Positions 41,214 to 51,883 of a stretch of 64,000 bases of DNA are shown piece after piece (positions within the stretch are counted from its first letter, which is position 1; every line of letters starts with the position of its first letter). Made by a program: the position numbers and the translations under genes. Source of the DNA: Paenibacillus nanensis (GTDB lineage Bacteria; Bacillota; Bacilli; Paenibacillales; Paenibacillaceae); assembly GCF_003583765.1 (NCBI RefSeq), contig NZ_QXQA01000008.1:1-64000 (forward strand), in the 5' to 3' direction. The notes under the pieces are model-generated. The model was not told the origin of the DNA, ran no database searches, and saw only the letters and a program-made list of their open reading frames with translations.

Positions 41214-44200
41214 ATGAAGAGAAGGCTTAAGAAGTACATGTCCGTACTGCTCACAGCTTCCATGGTATTTATGCTTATGCCCTCGGCGGCTTTGGGCGCG
41301 GAAGAAGGGGAGGGCGGCACAACTGTCGCTCTGACACAAGTGGGCGATGTACTGGATTTTGAGGACGGCGAGCTTCTTGGAACGGTAACCGGCGCTCCGG
41401 CAGCCAGCGGCTCCGGATCCATTATGGTAGCGGAGTTTGACTCCAAAGTCCTTCGCGTTCAGCCTCCGGGAATAGATGCCGATTCGAGTACGGCCAAACA
41501 AGCAAGCTATTGGTGGACGCTTCCCCTTGATAGCGGCGAATATGACCTTACAGGCAAAGATCAGGTTGAAGTAAGCTTTGACTGGTGGGTTGATATTACC
41601 CGCCCAAGCGCGAACTCGCTTGATGTTCGTCTTAACAATGGTGCGGATCAAGTCGTAACGCTTCGGACGGCCGGAGGCGGAACGAATGCGAACTCGCCGG
41701 CGACCATATCCTACTACGCCGGCAACATGACCGCCAATAACGCTCCTGCAATCGGAACTGCCGTTACCGCGCTAGCAGGTGTACCGCGTCTGACAAAGCT
41801 TTCGGCGACCATAACCGTTGATCTTCTTGCGCAAGCAGCATCCATTAGCCTTACCGACGGCGGTGCACTCACCTACACAACGCCAGAGCCAATAGCGTTA
41901 GGCTCCGATAAACTTACTAGCATGAGCATCGGCGCGAGCCGGGCAAGCGGACAAAGCTGGGCAAGGTTCAACGCGGTTACGGGTGTTGATTGGGATGAAA
42001 GCACCTATGGGATGCGCGTCGATAATATCCTATTTAAAGCTGCTGCGTCCGGCGGAGTGAAACCGATTATAAACCCAAGCGAAATTACCATATTTCCGAA
42101 CTCCGCTGCTCACTTGGAATATGGAGAAGGCGCGCTTGCCGATAAGCATACCGCCACATTCGGCGCGGTTGTTATGCCCATTAATGCAACCGACAGGACG
42201 TTTACATGGTCGATCAGCGACGATAGCGTTGCTTCTATAGCCGTAAACGAGGATAAAAGCGTGACGGTCACCGGTGTCGGCGCAGGCGAGGCCACGCTTA
42301 CGGCTGTGTCCAATATGGACGGCACCATTACGAACAGCGTGCAGATCCACGTAAAGCATGTCCCGCGGATTACGGAGCCTACTCCGGACTTTTCCTCCCT
42401 GTTGGCGGAAGGGTATACCCAAGAGTTCGGGAGCAATTTTGCCGGTAACGATGCAACCCCGCTTTGGATATTCGCCGGCGGCACTTACCATACGCTTGCC
42501 AGAGAAGAGGCTCCTCAAATCAATCATTATTTCCGATTTGACGCGTCCGGTTCGGGGAACCGCGGCGGTAAGGGGGATTTACCGTACGCCGTTTCCGGCA
42601 GTAAGGTATATGCTCATTTCGACTGGAAGGTTCCAGCGGTGACCACCGCGCAAAATACGTTTAACCTAAGCTTTCAGGATGGAGCCAATGTGCTTCTGAG
42701 TTTAAGAACAGGCACCTATAACGGCGAAAGGACAATAGGCGCGTTTGCAGGGGCTTTACCGGGCCCTACCGGTTCAAACCCGGCTAATTTCTGGAGCAGT
42801 GACCGTTACCATGCGTTTAGTTATAAAGAGGTTAATATATGGTATACGGTAGGCATAGAATTTGATTTTGATACGATGGAGGCTGCGGTTTCCCTTGTTC
42901 CGAGGGATAATGATGCCGCAGTGCCGTCAGTGCTGACGGTTCCTTTTGAGGGAAGTCAAATAAGCTCATTCCTTCTTACTGGCGAGCGCGCCGGAGGAAA
43001 TAATCTTGGCGTTGTCGATAACGGCGTTGATAATTTGTATTTCTTTACAAAGCCGCTTTCATCAGACACGATAACGGAAGTGCTGCCGTATGACTTCTTG
43101 CCGGAGCGCCCAGTAACAGCGGACAGTAATACATGGCAAAGCTGGTTTAAGACGATTTACATCGGGGATGTGGCAGACGAAGCAGGGCTTAACCTGCCGG
43201 CAACCGTTAAGGTTAAAGTGGCGGGCGGCAGCACCGAAACGGTAGGCGTAACGTGGGAATTAACGGAAGCCCCATGGTCAAGGGATGCCGTCGATCTCGT
43301 CTATGACCCGAACAAGCAGGGCGTATTCTCCTATGTAGGAACGCTTACCAGTGTTCCCGACAAAGCGGTCAACCGAATGGGAGTAAAAGCGAAGCTTTAT
43401 ATTGAGAACCGCCATCAGAACAAAATGACTTCCGAACCGATCTCCATGGAGCGGTTGGACAGAGGAGTAGTAGCCGTTCCAGAAAATAGCGGAGAAGGCA
43501 TTCTTGTAACATGGCGTTTGCTCGCCTCGGAATATAACAAAGGTTTAACATTTAACGTGTACAGAAACGGCAATAAAATCAACACGGCACCGGTTACTAC
43601 GCTAGATTATATTGACGCAGACGGTACAACCGGGGACAAATACGTAGTCGAGAAGATAAGTACCGGCGCCAAAAGCAAAGCAGCTACAGCATGGGCCAAT
43701 AATTATATGGACATTCCCATGCAGAGACCGGCGGATCGTCCAAACCCGGCGCTTGCCTACGGCGCGGCATCTAACGCCGACCCTATTACCTACACGGCTA
43801 ATGACACCTCCGTAGCGGATGTGAACGGCGATGGACAGTATGAGATTCTTGTCAAATGGTATCCGTCTCAAGCTCAAGACCCGGGCCTTACGAACAGGCA
43901 TACCGGCGAGACGATATTCGACTTGTATACCCTTGAAGGCAAGCTGCTCTGGAGAATTAATCTGGGTATCAATATCGTGTCCAGCGCACACCACAGCGCA
44001 TTCAACTTCTATGATCTGGATCAGGACGGAAAAGCGGAGTTCTCCATTAAGACAGCTGACGGAACTAGGGGTTATCTGCCTAAAGCGGATGGTACGATCG
44101 ACGACCTGACTGACACTCCGGCATGGGTATTAGGCGATCCTGAGGCGGTATGGGTTGGCGGCCTTCAAAACCCGGCAAAAGACAACCAGGTCAACAACAC

Positions 44201-46397
44201 GGCGCTTGGCAGGGTTGCGTCCGGTCCTGAAACGTTTACGGTATTTAACGGTGAAACGGGTGAGCCGATTGATACGGTCGATTATTTTGCGCCGTACAAT
44301 ATTTCCCCGAACTGGGGCGACAACAACAATAACCGCAGCGACCGCTTCAACGGGGCAGTGGCCTATATGCCGAAGAACGGCGTAGATGGCGCGGAGCCTT
44401 ATCCAACGGTTATCGAGGTGCGCGCCCACTATGGTCCGGGATTTGCAGCTGCCTATCAGTTGATAGACGGTCATATTGTGGAAGTTTGGAGGTTTACGCT
44501 GGCGGAGTGGAATGCCGGCAGCAATCAGGGCAATCATAATGTGAAGGTTGCCGATGTAGATTTTGACGGGTACAGCGAGGTTGTGCTTGGCGGCATTACG
44601 CTGGACCAGGATGGAACGATCGTATGGAGCACGAATGGAACTAGGGGCACGGTAGCTGCGGGCCACGGCGACGCCCTGCACGTAGCAGCCATGGTACCGA
44701 ACAGTAACGAAATTTACGTGTTCCAGCCGCATGAAGCCGGACCTCCGAACAATGTAACCTTGGTGCGCGGATCCACAGGGGAGCCTGTGTGGACGTACGC
44801 GGCGAACCTAGGCGATGTTGGGCGCGGCGTAGCGGCCAATATAACGCCTTTGCCGGGTTTCGAGGTTTGGGCAATCGGAACGCCTATGTACAATATGGTG
44901 AGCGGCGAAATGATTACCACCGACGTCGGAGGCATTGGCGTAGCTGGCAAGGCTCCCGTTAACTTCATCCTGTATTGGGACGGAGACTTGCTTAGCGAGT
45001 TCTTTGACGGCCCGGATAACTATAACTCGACTGAAGCGCCATCCATTACAAAGTTACATTATGATGTTGAGACCGGGGAGAGCGAGCTTGCAACGCTACA
45101 GACCTTGACCGGAGCTTATTCCAACAACGGGACAAAGGCGAATCCAAGCCTAATTGCCGATATCTTCGGGGACTGGCGTGATGAGGTTCTTGTTCGCACT
45201 AGCGACAATCATGCATTAAGAATCTACACGACGGATATTCCGACGGACAATGTCATTTACACGCTGATGCACGATCCGCAGTATCGTTTGGCGGCGAACT
45301 CGCAGAATGCGATGTACAACCAGCCGGCGCATTTGAGCTTCTACCTGGGTGAAGACATACGCGATGAGGTTCAGGCTATGCAGCTTCCAGTGCCGAATTT
45401 CTACTATACGGTAGAGAATTCTACGCTCTCGGCGGCTACGGCGACGTTCTATACGAATGCTAGAGCCGACATTACGGTGACAGTGGCCTTGAACGGTAAC
45501 ACGCTGACGGGAATTAAGAAGGGCGATACTATGCTTACCGAAACGGACTACAGCCTCGCTGCAGCAACCTCGGATGGCAAACAAGCGGTTACGATCAAAA
45601 GCAGCTACTTGGCAACGCTGTCGAATGAAGATGTCCTCACCTTCATGTTCAGCGCAGGCGAGCCTGCGGAGCTGAAGGTTACGGTAACGACGCAGCAGAT
45701 CTATATTCCGGCACCGAATCCGGGAAATCCGACGGATGAAGATTCGGAGACGGATTCCGGCGCGGGGGTAGGCAAGCCGGCATTGAACAGCGCCATCGCC
45801 AACGCTGAGGAGATAAAGGCTAGTGTGCGGCAAGCGCTGCAAGCGAATTCGCCGGTCACCTTCTCCGACGTATTAGCGACGCATTGGGCTGCTAAAGCAA
45901 TTGAATACGCTTCGCAGCTTGGTATTGTCGAAGGCAAGCCTGGAGGCGAGTTCAAAGGCACGGATCACGTAACAAGAGCTGAATTCGCGGCGATGATCGT
46001 CCGTGCGTTAGGCATGGATACGGCAGGAGAGGACGGTTCCTTCTCCGACACGGACAGCCACTGGGCGGATGCCTTTATTAGAGCCTTGCATCGTGCAGGA
46101 GTCGTGAAGGGTACGGGCAATGGCGCGTTTCATCCTGACCAAGAGATTACCCGCGCCGAGATGGCTGCAATTCTGGCTCGCGTGCTGAACATGGGCGCGG
46201 CCACCGGAGCGCCGCAGTACTCCGATATCAACGGCCATTGGGCTGCAGACGATATCAGTCAGCTTAGCCAAGCGGGTATCGTAAGCGGTGTTGGCGATGA
46301 TGAGTTCGCGCCAGAGGATACCGCTACCCGCAATCAGTCGGTAACGATCATTATGCGGATGCTGAACATTGTACTTGACCTCGGTCTCGATCTGTAA
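41214..46397 (+). CDS. SLH-anchored rhamnogalacturonan lyase (PL11)
   Basis: A giant secreted enzyme of 1727 residues that should cleave the rhamnogalacturonan I backbone of pectin by beta-elimination. The start at 41214 (MKRRLKKYMSVLLTAS) has GAGGAGTG upstream; longer in-frame starts lack this. Order: signal peptide ending ALGA; LamG/CBM-like beta sandwich (about 35-270); Big_2 Ig-like (about 275-380); second beta sandwich (about 385-610); Ig-like (about 620-740); PL11 catalytic propeller (about 750-1380; DTSVADVNGDGQYEILVKW, NFYDLDQDGKAEF, VADVDFDGYSEVV calcium-type loops); X2-like module (about 1394-1490); three SLH repeats (about 1549-1720; SDVLATHWAAKAIEYA, SDTDSHWADAFIRAL, SDINGHWAADDIS). 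It should sit on the cell surface bound to wall polymer. Next to it is the arabinose operon. Confidence 0.92.
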   Translation: MKRRLKKYMSVLLTASMVFMLMPSAALGAEEGEGGTTVALTQVGDVLDFEDGELLGTVTGAPAASGSGSIMVAEFDSKVLRVQPPGIDADSSTAKQASYWWTLPLDSGEYDLTGKDQVEVSFDWWVDITRPSANSLDVRLNNGADQVVTLRTAGGGTNANSPATISYYAGNMTANNAPAIGTAVTALAGVPRLTKLSATITVDLLAQAASISLTDGGALTYTTPEPIALGSDKLTSMSIGASRASGQSWARFNAVTGVDWDESTYGMRVDNILFKAAASGGVKPIINPSEITIFPNSAAHLEYGEGALADKHTATFGAVVMPINATDRTFTWSISDDSVASIAVNEDKSVTVTGVGAGEATLTAVSNMDGTITNSVQIHVKHVPRITEPTPDFSSLLAEGYTQEFGSNFAGNDATPLWIFAGGTYHTLAREEAPQINHYFRFDASGSGNRGGKGDLPYAVSGSKVYAHFDWKVPAVTTAQNTFNLSFQDGANVLLSLRTGTYNGERTIGAFAGALPGPTGSNPANFWSSDRYHAFSYKEVNIWYTVGIEFDFDTMEAAVSLVPRDNDAAVPSVLTVPFEGSQISSFLLTGERAGGNNLGVVDNGVDNLYFFTKPLSSDTITEVLPYDFLPERPVTADSNTWQSWFKTIYIGDVADEAGLNLPATVKVKVAGGSTETVGVTWELTEAPWSRDAVDLVYDPNKQGVFSYVGTLTSVPDKAVNRMGVKAKLYIENRHQNKMTSEPISMERLDRGVVAVPENSGEGILVTWRLLASEYNKGLTFNVYRNGNKINTAPVTTLDYIDADGTTGDKYVVEKISTGAKSKAATAWANNYMDIPMQRPADRPNPALAYGAASNADPITYTANDTSVADVNGDGQYEILVKWYPSQAQDPGLTNRHTGETIFDLYTLEGKLLWRINLGINIVSSAHHSAFNFYDLDQDGKAEFSIKTADGTRGYLPKADGTIDDLTDTPAWVLGDPEAVWVGGLQNPAKDNQVNNTALGRVASGPETFTVFNGETGEPIDTVDYFAPYNISPNWGDNNNNRSDRFNGAVAYMPKNGVDGAEPYPTVIEVRAHYGPGFAAAYQLIDGHIVEVWRFTLAEWNAGSNQGNHNVKVADVDFDGYSEVVLGGITLDQDGTIVWSTNGTRGTVAAGHGDALHVAAMVPNSNEIYVFQPHEAGPPNNVTLVRGSTGEPVWTYAANLGDVGRGVAANITPLPGFEVWAIGTPMYNMVSGEMITTDVGGIGVAGKAPVNFILYWDGDLLSEFFDGPDNYNSTEAPSITKLHYDVETGESELATLQTLTGAYSNNGTKANPSLIADIFGDWRDEVLVRTSDNHALRIYTTDIPTDNVIYTLMHDPQYRLAANSQNAMYNQPAHLSFYLGEDIRDEVQAMQLPVPNFYYTVENSTLSAATATFYTNARADITVTVALNGNTLTGIKKGDTMLTETDYSLAAATSDGKQAVTIKSSYLATLSNEDVLTFMFSAGEPAELKVTVTTQQIYIPAPNPGNPTDEDSETDSGAGVGKPALNSAIANAEEIKASVRQALQANSPVTFSDVLATHWAAKAIEYASQLGIVEGKPGGEFKGTDHVTRAEFAAMIVRALGMDTAGEDGSFSDTDSHWADAFIRALHRAGVVKGTGNGAFHPDQEITRAEMAAILARVLNMGAATGAPQYSDINGHWAADDISQLSQAGIVSGVGDDEFAPEDTATRNQSVTIIMRMLNIVLDLGLDL

Positions 46398-46418
46398 CAG
46401 GTTCTATCTGCAACAAAA

Positions 46419-46456
46419 GAGGCCGTTCCAAAGTCATTCGACTTAGGGACGGCCTT
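46419..46456. terminator. Bidirectional terminator between lyase and araR
   Basis: GGCCGT-CC-AAGTC pairs with GACTT-GG-ACGGCC, a long stem with small bulges. The minus-strand side has the better T run (CTCTTTTG), the plus-strand side a weak one. It separates converging genes. Confidence 0.8.
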
Positions 46457-46486
46457 CTATATTCCCTACAATAAGCAAAACGGAAA

Positions 46487-47578
46487 CTACTCCACTTCAA
46501 TCGCCCTCACCGTCTCCCCCTCAACCAACACAGGCTGATAGTACGTCTGGTTAGGCAAGTCCCTTTTCCCCTGCAAGCTCTTAATGACCCAGTCCGCGGC
46601 GTCGCGGCCCATTTGTTCTTGGGGGTGGGTGAGGGTGGTGAGCTTAATATTGGCATTCTTGGCGATGTAGGAGTTGTCCTGGCCGATGACGGAGAGCTCG
46701 TCCGGGATGGAGATTCCCAGTCTGCGGCACACATGAACGACTTCCAAGCCGACCTCGTCGTTGTAGCACACAAGCGCCGTCAGTTCATCCCGATTGTCAT
46801 GCAAAAACTGCTCCAAGTTGGCAGACAGATGCGGCTTCGTATCCGTATCGAACGAAAGCAGATGCTCGGGCTGGAACCGCAGCTTGGCTTCTCCAAGCGC
46901 TTTGATGTACCCCTTCATTCTGTACTTCCCCTGCAAGTCATCCATCTTCGCGATAATGCCGATCTGGGTATGGCCTTTGGCAATCAGCTCCCGGGTGGCG
47001 AGATAGCTGGACTGCACGTCGTCCAGGCAGAAGAAAGGCACCTCCAGCTCCTCATAATAGGCGTTGATCATGACGAACGGCACCTCCTGCTCCTTGAAGG
47101 ACAGGTAGTACGCGATATTCGGGTTGTACTCGTTGCTTCGGGTAGGCTCAATAATAAGGCCGTCCACGCCGTAGGACAGCATCATCTCCAACGCCTTTTT
47201 CTCCTGCGCGATATCATTATTGGTGCTGGCCAGCAGCAAGGAGTAGTTATCTTCATTCAACCGGCTCTCGATGCCGCGGATAATGGAAGGGAAGATGTAG
47301 TCCGAGATATAGGTCGTGATGACGCCGATCGTTTTTTTCATGGCTTTGCCGCCCGACCGGGAACGGTACTGGTTGCTGACATACGTGCCGGATCCTTTTT
47401 CGCTTCTTAGGAAGCCCTCGTTGGACAGCTCCAAAATCGCTTTCCGAACCGTCTGCCGGCTGACGTTGTAGCTCTCCTGCAAGGCGGATTCCGTCGGAAT
47501 TTGCTCGCCTGCCTTGTATGTTCCGGATAGGATATGACTTTTTATATCATCAATAATGACTTGATATTTGGGCTTCAC
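46487..47578 (-). CDS. araR: AraR, GntR/LacI-type arabinose repressor
   Basis: The L-arabinose-responsive repressor, 363 residues. It combines a GntR winged helix (about 1-70; KPKYQVIIDDIKSHILSGTYKAGEQIPTESALQESYNVSRQTVRKAILELSNEGFLRSEKGSGTYVS) with a LacI-like sugar-binding domain (about 85-360), the fusion typical of AraR. The GTG at 47578 matches the known N-terminus of Bacillus AraR; ATGs at 47596 and 47599 are alternatives without a clear ribosome site. It is divergent from araB-araD-araA, and two TGTACGTACA boxes lie in the gap, so both units are repressed without arabinose. Confidence 0.92.
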   Translation of the reverse strand: MKPKYQVIIDDIKSHILSGTYKAGEQIPTESALQESYNVSRQTVRKAILELSNEGFLRSEKGSGTYVSNQYRSRSGGKAMKKTIGVITTYISDYIFPSIIRGIESRLNEDNYSLLLASTNNDIAQEKKALEMMLSYGVDGLIIEPTRSNEYNPNIAYYLSFKEQEVPFVMINAYYEELEVPFFCLDDVQSSYLATRELIAKGHTQIGIIAKMDDLQGKYRMKGYIKALGEAKLRFQPEHLLSFDTDTKPHLSANLEQFLHDNRDELTALVCYNDEVGLEVVHVCRRLGISIPDELSVIGQDNSYIAKNANIKLTTLTHPQEQMGRDAADWVIKSLQGKRDLPNQTYYQPVLVEGETVRAIEVE

Positions 47579-47609
47579 GCATTCCACTTCTTTCATCATT
47601 GTTCGAAAA

Positions 47610-47625
47610 GTTGTACGTACACATT
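47610..47625. promoter_or_regulatory. AraR operator near araR
   Basis: GTTGTACGTACACATT has the ara-box core TGTACGTACA. It lies 32 bases before the AraR start and should give autoregulation. A half site GGTACAACTTTT is further along near 47678. Confidence 0.75.
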
Positions 47626-47771
47626 TTAGCATGAATCGTATGGAATGCAAGTGCGGCGCTATTTATGTATGTGCGCGATGGTACAACTTTTATGTCCGAT
47701 CTCATAAAGACGCGAAATATGACGACTCACAATACTATTGTGACTTATGTAGGTATAACTATTAGACTATA

Positions 47772-47801
47772 TTGACAAATGTACGTACAAAAAAATATAC
47801 T
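47772..47801 (+). promoter_or_regulatory. araBDA promoter with AraR operator in the spacer
   Basis: A perfect -35 TTGACA (47772-47777) and -10 TATACT (47796-47801) are 18 bases apart. The ara box AAATGTACGTACAAAA (47777-47792) fills the spacer, so bound AraR would block polymerase. The leader to araB is about 125 bases. The other operator is 168 bases away centre to centre, a distance that would allow looping. Confidence 0.82.
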
Positions 47802-47930
47802 AAGGCTGTCAGTACAGGAAAGCGCCTTCTTAATGAAAACCTTCCGACTGTCACAACAAGCGGATGGCATGACCGGAAACAGCAATTATAGGAACCGTTA
47901 AGTTTAAATAGAGAGGGGACATGCGGGCTC

Positions 47931-49547
47931 ATGAGTCAAGTGGACTGGAAAGAAGCAATTACCAAGGGCGAAACGTCGCTCGGTATTGAATTGGGGTCGA
48001 CGCGGATCAAGGCGGTGCTGATCGACCGTCAATTCCAAACCATCGCATCGGGCAGCTACGAGTGGGAGAACAAGCTGAAGGACGGCTATTGGACGTACGA
48101 TCAGGAGGACATCCTGACAGGCCTTCAAGCGGCTTACCGCGAATTGAAGCAGGAAGTGGAACGCCATTACGGCATCACGCTCCGGACCATGGGCTCGATC
48201 GGCTTCTCCGCCATGATGCACGGCTATTTGGCGTTCGATAATAAGGGCGAGCTGCTGGTGCCGTTCCGGACTTGGCGCAACGCAACGACCGGCGCGGCAG
48301 CGAGGGAGCTGACGGAGCTATTCCAGTTCAATATCCCTGAGCGCTGGAGTATCGCGCATCTGTACCAAGCGATCTTGAACCAAGAGGAGCATGTGCCTCG
48401 CATTGATTTTGTTACGACGCTGGCCGGCTATATTCACTGGCTGCTTACGGGCAACAAAGCGCTGGGTATCGGCGATGCTTCCGGCATGTTCCCGATTGAT
48501 GAAGCAACCCATAACTACAACGCAACGATGATAAACCAATTCGACGAGCTCATTGCCGCCAAGGGTTACCCGTGGAAGCTGGAGCAGCTCCTACCGAAAG
48601 TGTATCTCGCGGGCGAGCAAGCCGGCGTGCTGACGGAAGCGGGAGCCGCTCTCCTAGACCCAGCCGGTGATCTGCAGGCGGGCATTCCGCTCTGTCCTCC
48701 GGAAGGCGACGCCGGAACAGGCATGGTGGCGACGAACAGCGTGAAGAAGCGTACGGGCAATGTCTCCGTGGGCACTTCCGTTTTTGCAATGATCGTATTG
48801 GAGAAAGAACTGTCCAAGGTGTACCCGGAGATCGATATGGTGACGACGCCGGACGGCAGTCCCGTCGGCATGGCGCATGCCAACAACTGCTCCAGCGATC
48901 TGAACGCGTGGATGGGCTTGTTCCGCGAATTTGCCGTGGCGATGGGCTACGAGGCGGATTCCGGCAAGCTGTTCAGCGTGCTGCTGAACAAGGCGCTTGA
49001 AGCCGATCCGGATGGCGGCGGCTTGCTCAGCTACGGCTACCTATCGGGCGAAAATATTACGGGCATCGAGCAGGGGCGGCCGCTCTTCGTCCGCTCGCCG
49101 GAGAGCAACTTCAATCTGGCCAACTTCATGCGCACGCACTTATTTACTGCATTCGGGGCGCTGAAGCTTGGCATGGATATTTTAACCGAGAAAGAAAACG
49201 TAGCGATTGACAGCATTTTGGCTCATGGCGGTCTCTTTAAGACTCCGGTAGTCGGGCAAAGAATCCTCGCCGCCGCGCTGAACGTGCCGATTTCGGTCAT
49301 GTCTACGGCAGGCGAAGGCGGGGCATGGGGCATGGCGCTGCTCGCCTCCTACCTGATTAACAAGGATCAAGACGAGAGCTTGGACAGCTTCCTCGCGCAG
49401 CAGGTATTCAAGGATGTCGAGGGCCAAGAGCTGGCTCCGGACGCGAAGGATGTTCAAGGGTTCCAAGCCTTCATTGAACGCTACAAAGAAGGGCTCGCCA
49501 TTGAGCAGGCCGCTGTTGAGCATCTGCTAGAGAACGGGAGGGGCTAA
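47931..49547 (+). CDS. araB: FGGY-family L-ribulokinase (AraB role)
   Basis: A sugar kinase of the FGGY family, 538 residues, in the place of araB, so it should phosphorylate L-ribulose with ATP. The N-terminal nucleotide motif is [16 protein letters not shown], and the ATPase core contains [10 protein letters not shown] and [13 protein letters not shown]. The C-terminal FGGY part is [26 protein letters not shown] and [15 protein letters not shown]. It resembles the xylulokinase-like group rather than classical E. coli AraB, so sequence alone would give 'FGGY kinase'; the araD-araA neighbours make ribulokinase the best call. It is the first gene of the operon. Confidence 0.85.
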   Translation: MSQVDWKEAITKGETSLGIELGSTRIKAVLIDRQFQTIASGSYEWENKLKDGYWTYDQEDILTGLQAAYRELKQEVERHYGITLRTMGSIGFSAMMHGYLAFDNKGELLVPFRTWRNATTGAAARELTELFQFNIPERWSIAHLYQAILNQEEHVPRIDFVTTLAGYIHWLLTGNKALGIGDASGMFPIDEATHNYNATMINQFDELIAAKGYPWKLEQLLPKVYLAGEQAGVLTEAGAALLDPAGDLQAGIPLCPPEGDAGTGMVATNSVKKRTGNVSVGTSVFAMIVLEKELSKVYPEIDMVTTPDGSPVGMAHANNCSSDLNAWMGLFREFAVAMGYEADSGKLFSVLLNKALEADPDGGGLLSYGYLSGENITGIEQGRPLFVRSPESNFNLANFMRTHLFTAFGALKLGMDILTEKENVAIDSILAHGGLFKTPVVGQRILAAALNVPISVMSTAGEGGAWGMALLASYLINKDQDESLDSFLAQQVFKDVEGQELAPDAKDVQGFQAFIERYKEGLAIEQAAVEHLLENGRG

Positions 49548-49549
49548 CG

Positions 49550-50245
49550 TTGTTAGAACAGCTGAAGCAAGAAGTATATGAAGCGAATCTGGAATTGCCG
49601 AAGCATGGACTCGTGAAGTTCACTTGGGGCAATGCGAGCGCGATCGACCGGGAAAGCGGTCTGTTCGTCATCAAGCCGAGCGGAGTCAGCTACGAAAAAA
49701 TGAAGCCAAGCGACATGGTCGTCGTCGACCTTGACGGCAAAGTGGTTGAGGGAGACTTAAGACCTTCATCGGATACGGCAACTCACGCCGTGTTGTATAA
49801 ACATTTTCCGCAGATCGGCGGCATCGTGCATACGCACTCAACTTGGGCCACGATCTGGGCGCAAGCGGGACTCGACGTCCCTGTTATGGGCACCACGCAT
49901 GCGGACACCTTCTACGGCGCCGTTCCTTGCGCGCGGTTTCTGAACCAAGAGGAAATTGACCGCGGATACGAAGCGGAGACGGGTCATGTCATCATCGAGA
50001 CGTTCAAGCAGCGCGGCTTGGACGTGATGGCGATTCCGGCCGTCCTGCTTCAAGGACATGCGCCGTTCACTTGGGGCAAAGACGTGAAGTCGGCCGTCGT
50101 GAACAGCGTCGTGCTGGAGGAAGTGTGCAAAATGAACCTGTACGCGCGGCAGCTGAACCATTTTGCCAAGGAGCTTCCGCAAGGCATACTCGATAAGCAC
50201 TATCTTCGCAAGCACGGGAAAGATGCCTACTACGGGCAGAAATAA
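49550..50245 (+). CDS. araD: L-ribulose-5-phosphate 4-epimerase AraD
   Basis: Class II aldolase-fold epimerase that turns L-ribulose-5-phosphate into D-xylulose-5-phosphate, 231 residues, normal length. It starts at TTG 49550 with GGGAGGGG upstream, three bases after the araB stop. Motifs: [26 protein letters not shown], the metal-binding [12 protein letters not shown] and GHAPFTWG. All are conserved. It is followed after about 40 bases by araA. Confidence 0.95.
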   Translation: MLEQLKQEVYEANLELPKHGLVKFTWGNASAIDRESGLFVIKPSGVSYEKMKPSDMVVVDLDGKVVEGDLRPSSDTATHAVLYKHFPQIGGIVHTHSTWATIWAQAGLDVPVMGTTHADTFYGAVPCARFLNQEEIDRGYEAETGHVIIETFKQRGLDVMAIPAVLLQGHAPFTWGKDVKSAVVNSVVLEEVCKMNLYARQLNHFAKELPQGILDKHYLRKHGKDAYYGQK

Positions 50246-50288
50246 AGGCCTTATACCCTACCAAATAAAAGAAAAGAGGATGATTCGA

Positions 50289-51713
50289 ATGACAGCAGCA
50301 GCAGCTAAACAGTTTTGGTTCGTTGTAGGTTCACAGCATCTGTATGGGGAAGAGGCGCTGGCTGAAGTAAAAGCTAACGCGCAGAAAATGACAGACGCTT
50401 TAAATAATAGCGGCGTATTGCCTTATCCGCTGGTCCTGCAAGACCTCGCGGTCAGCGCGGATAAAATTACAAGCATCATGAAAGAAATCAACTACCGCGA
50501 CGAAGTGGCGGGCGTCATCACTTGGATGCATACGTTCTCGCCGGCAAAAATGTGGATTCGCGGCACGAAGCTGCTGCAGAAGCCTTTGCTTCACCTGGCA
50601 ACACAATTTAACGAAAGCATTCCTTGGGCAACGATCGACATGGACTTCATGAACCTGAACCAAGCCGCTCACGGCGACCGCGAATACGGCTTCATCAATG
50701 CCCGCCTGAATAAGCAAAATAAAATCGTCGTCGGCTACTGGGAGCGTCCGGAAGTGCAGAAGCAAATCGCGGACTGGATGGACGTTGCGGTTGCTTACAA
50801 CGAAAGCTTCAACATTAAGGTTGCCCGTTTCGGCGACAACATGCGCAACGTTGGCGTAACGGAAGGCGACAAGGTTGAGGCGCAAATTCAGTTCGGATGG
50901 ACTGTGGACTATTACGGCATCGGCGACCTCGTGCAGTACGTAAATGCCGTTACCGAGCAGGAAATCGATGATCTGATGGGCCAATATGCCGAGCTCTACG
51001 AATTCGATTACGGCACCTACAGCAAAGAGGCTTGGGAAGCCAGCGTAAGAATCCAAGCGAGCTATGAAATTGCGATCAAACGTTTCTTGGACGAAAGAGG
51101 CTATAATGCCTTCACGTCGAACTTTGAAGATCTGCATGGCATGAAGCAGCTTCCGGGTCTTGCCGTTCAACGTCTTATGGCGCAAGGCTATGGCTTTGCC
51201 GGCGAGGGCGACTGGAAGACAGCCGCGCTTGACCGCTTGCTGAAGGTAATGAGCCGCAATCAGAACACGGGCTTTATGGAGGACTACACATACGAGCTGG
51301 CGGCCGGTCAGGAAGCGATCCTGCAATCCCATATGCTCGAGGTTGATCCGTCCCTGGCGGCGAACAAACCGAAAATCGTGGTGTCCCCGCTTGGCATCGG
51401 CGACCGCGAGGATCCGGCCCGTCTCGTGTTCGACGGCAAAGCAGGCGATGGCGTCGTCGTCTCCATGGCGGACTTCGGCACGCATTATAAGCTGCTGATC
51501 AACGAGGTTACCGCGTTCGAGCCAACAGTTCCAGCCCCTAAGCTGCCTGTCGCTCGCGTTCTGTGGACTGTGAAGCCGAACTTCCAGGATGGCGTAAAAG
51601 CTTGGATCGAGAACGGCGGCGGCCACCATACGGTCGTGTCCTTGAACTTGACGACCGACCAAATCGTAACCTACGCGAAGCTGGTTAATCTGGAATACGT
51701 CGTCATTAAATAA
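50289..51713 (+). CDS. araA: L-arabinose isomerase AraA
   Basis: Converts L-arabinose to L-ribulose, 474 residues. The ATG at 50289 ([20 protein letters not shown]) has AGAGG nine bases upstream; another ATG at 50280 is three codons earlier. Family motifs: [69 protein letters not shown] and [12 protein letters not shown] with metal-binding His. It is the last gene of the arabinose operon. Confidence 0.96.
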   Translation: MTAAAAKQFWFVVGSQHLYGEEALAEVKANAQKMTDALNNSGVLPYPLVLQDLAVSADKITSIMKEINYRDEVAGVITWMHTFSPAKMWIRGTKLLQKPLLHLATQFNESIPWATIDMDFMNLNQAAHGDREYGFINARLNKQNKIVVGYWERPEVQKQIADWMDVAVAYNESFNIKVARFGDNMRNVGVTEGDKVEAQIQFGWTVDYYGIGDLVQYVNAVTEQEIDDLMGQYAELYEFDYGTYSKEAWEASVRIQASYEIAIKRFLDERGYNAFTSNFEDLHGMKQLPGLAVQRLMAQGYGFAGEGDWKTAALDRLLKVMSRNQNTGFMEDYTYELAAGQEAILQSHMLEVDPSLAANKPKIVVSPLGIGDREDPARLVFDGKAGDGVVVSMADFGTHYKLLINEVTAFEPTVPAPKLPVARVLWTVKPNFQDGVKAWIENGGGHHTVVSLNLTTDQIVTYAKLVNLEYVVIK

Positions 51714-51729
51714 TCCATTCTAAAAGTAT

Positions 51730-51795
51730 AAAACCGTTTCTTTCGCAAAATGGCGGACTACCCGCACATTTTCGCCGGAGAAACGGTTTTTTTAT
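51730..51795 (+). terminator. Terminator of the ara operon
   Basis: AAAACCGTTTCT and AGAAACGGTTTT form a perfect 12-base outer stem around a structured loop, followed by T residues. It begins 17 bases after the araA stop. Confidence 0.92.
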
Positions 51796-51883
51796 CCCGC
51801 TGCATTGGAAGCCTTATTACTACCGGACATGATGCAGCGGCCAATAAATCCGAATCGCAAACCAACGATCACTCGTTATGCAG

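Larger units (their letters stand above)
47579..47930. other. araR-araB divergent control region
   Basis: 352 bases without a gene: two AraR boxes, the araBDA promoter, and a leader with AGAGAGGGGACATG before the araB start. The araR promoter itself was not identified with confidence. Confidence 0.7.
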
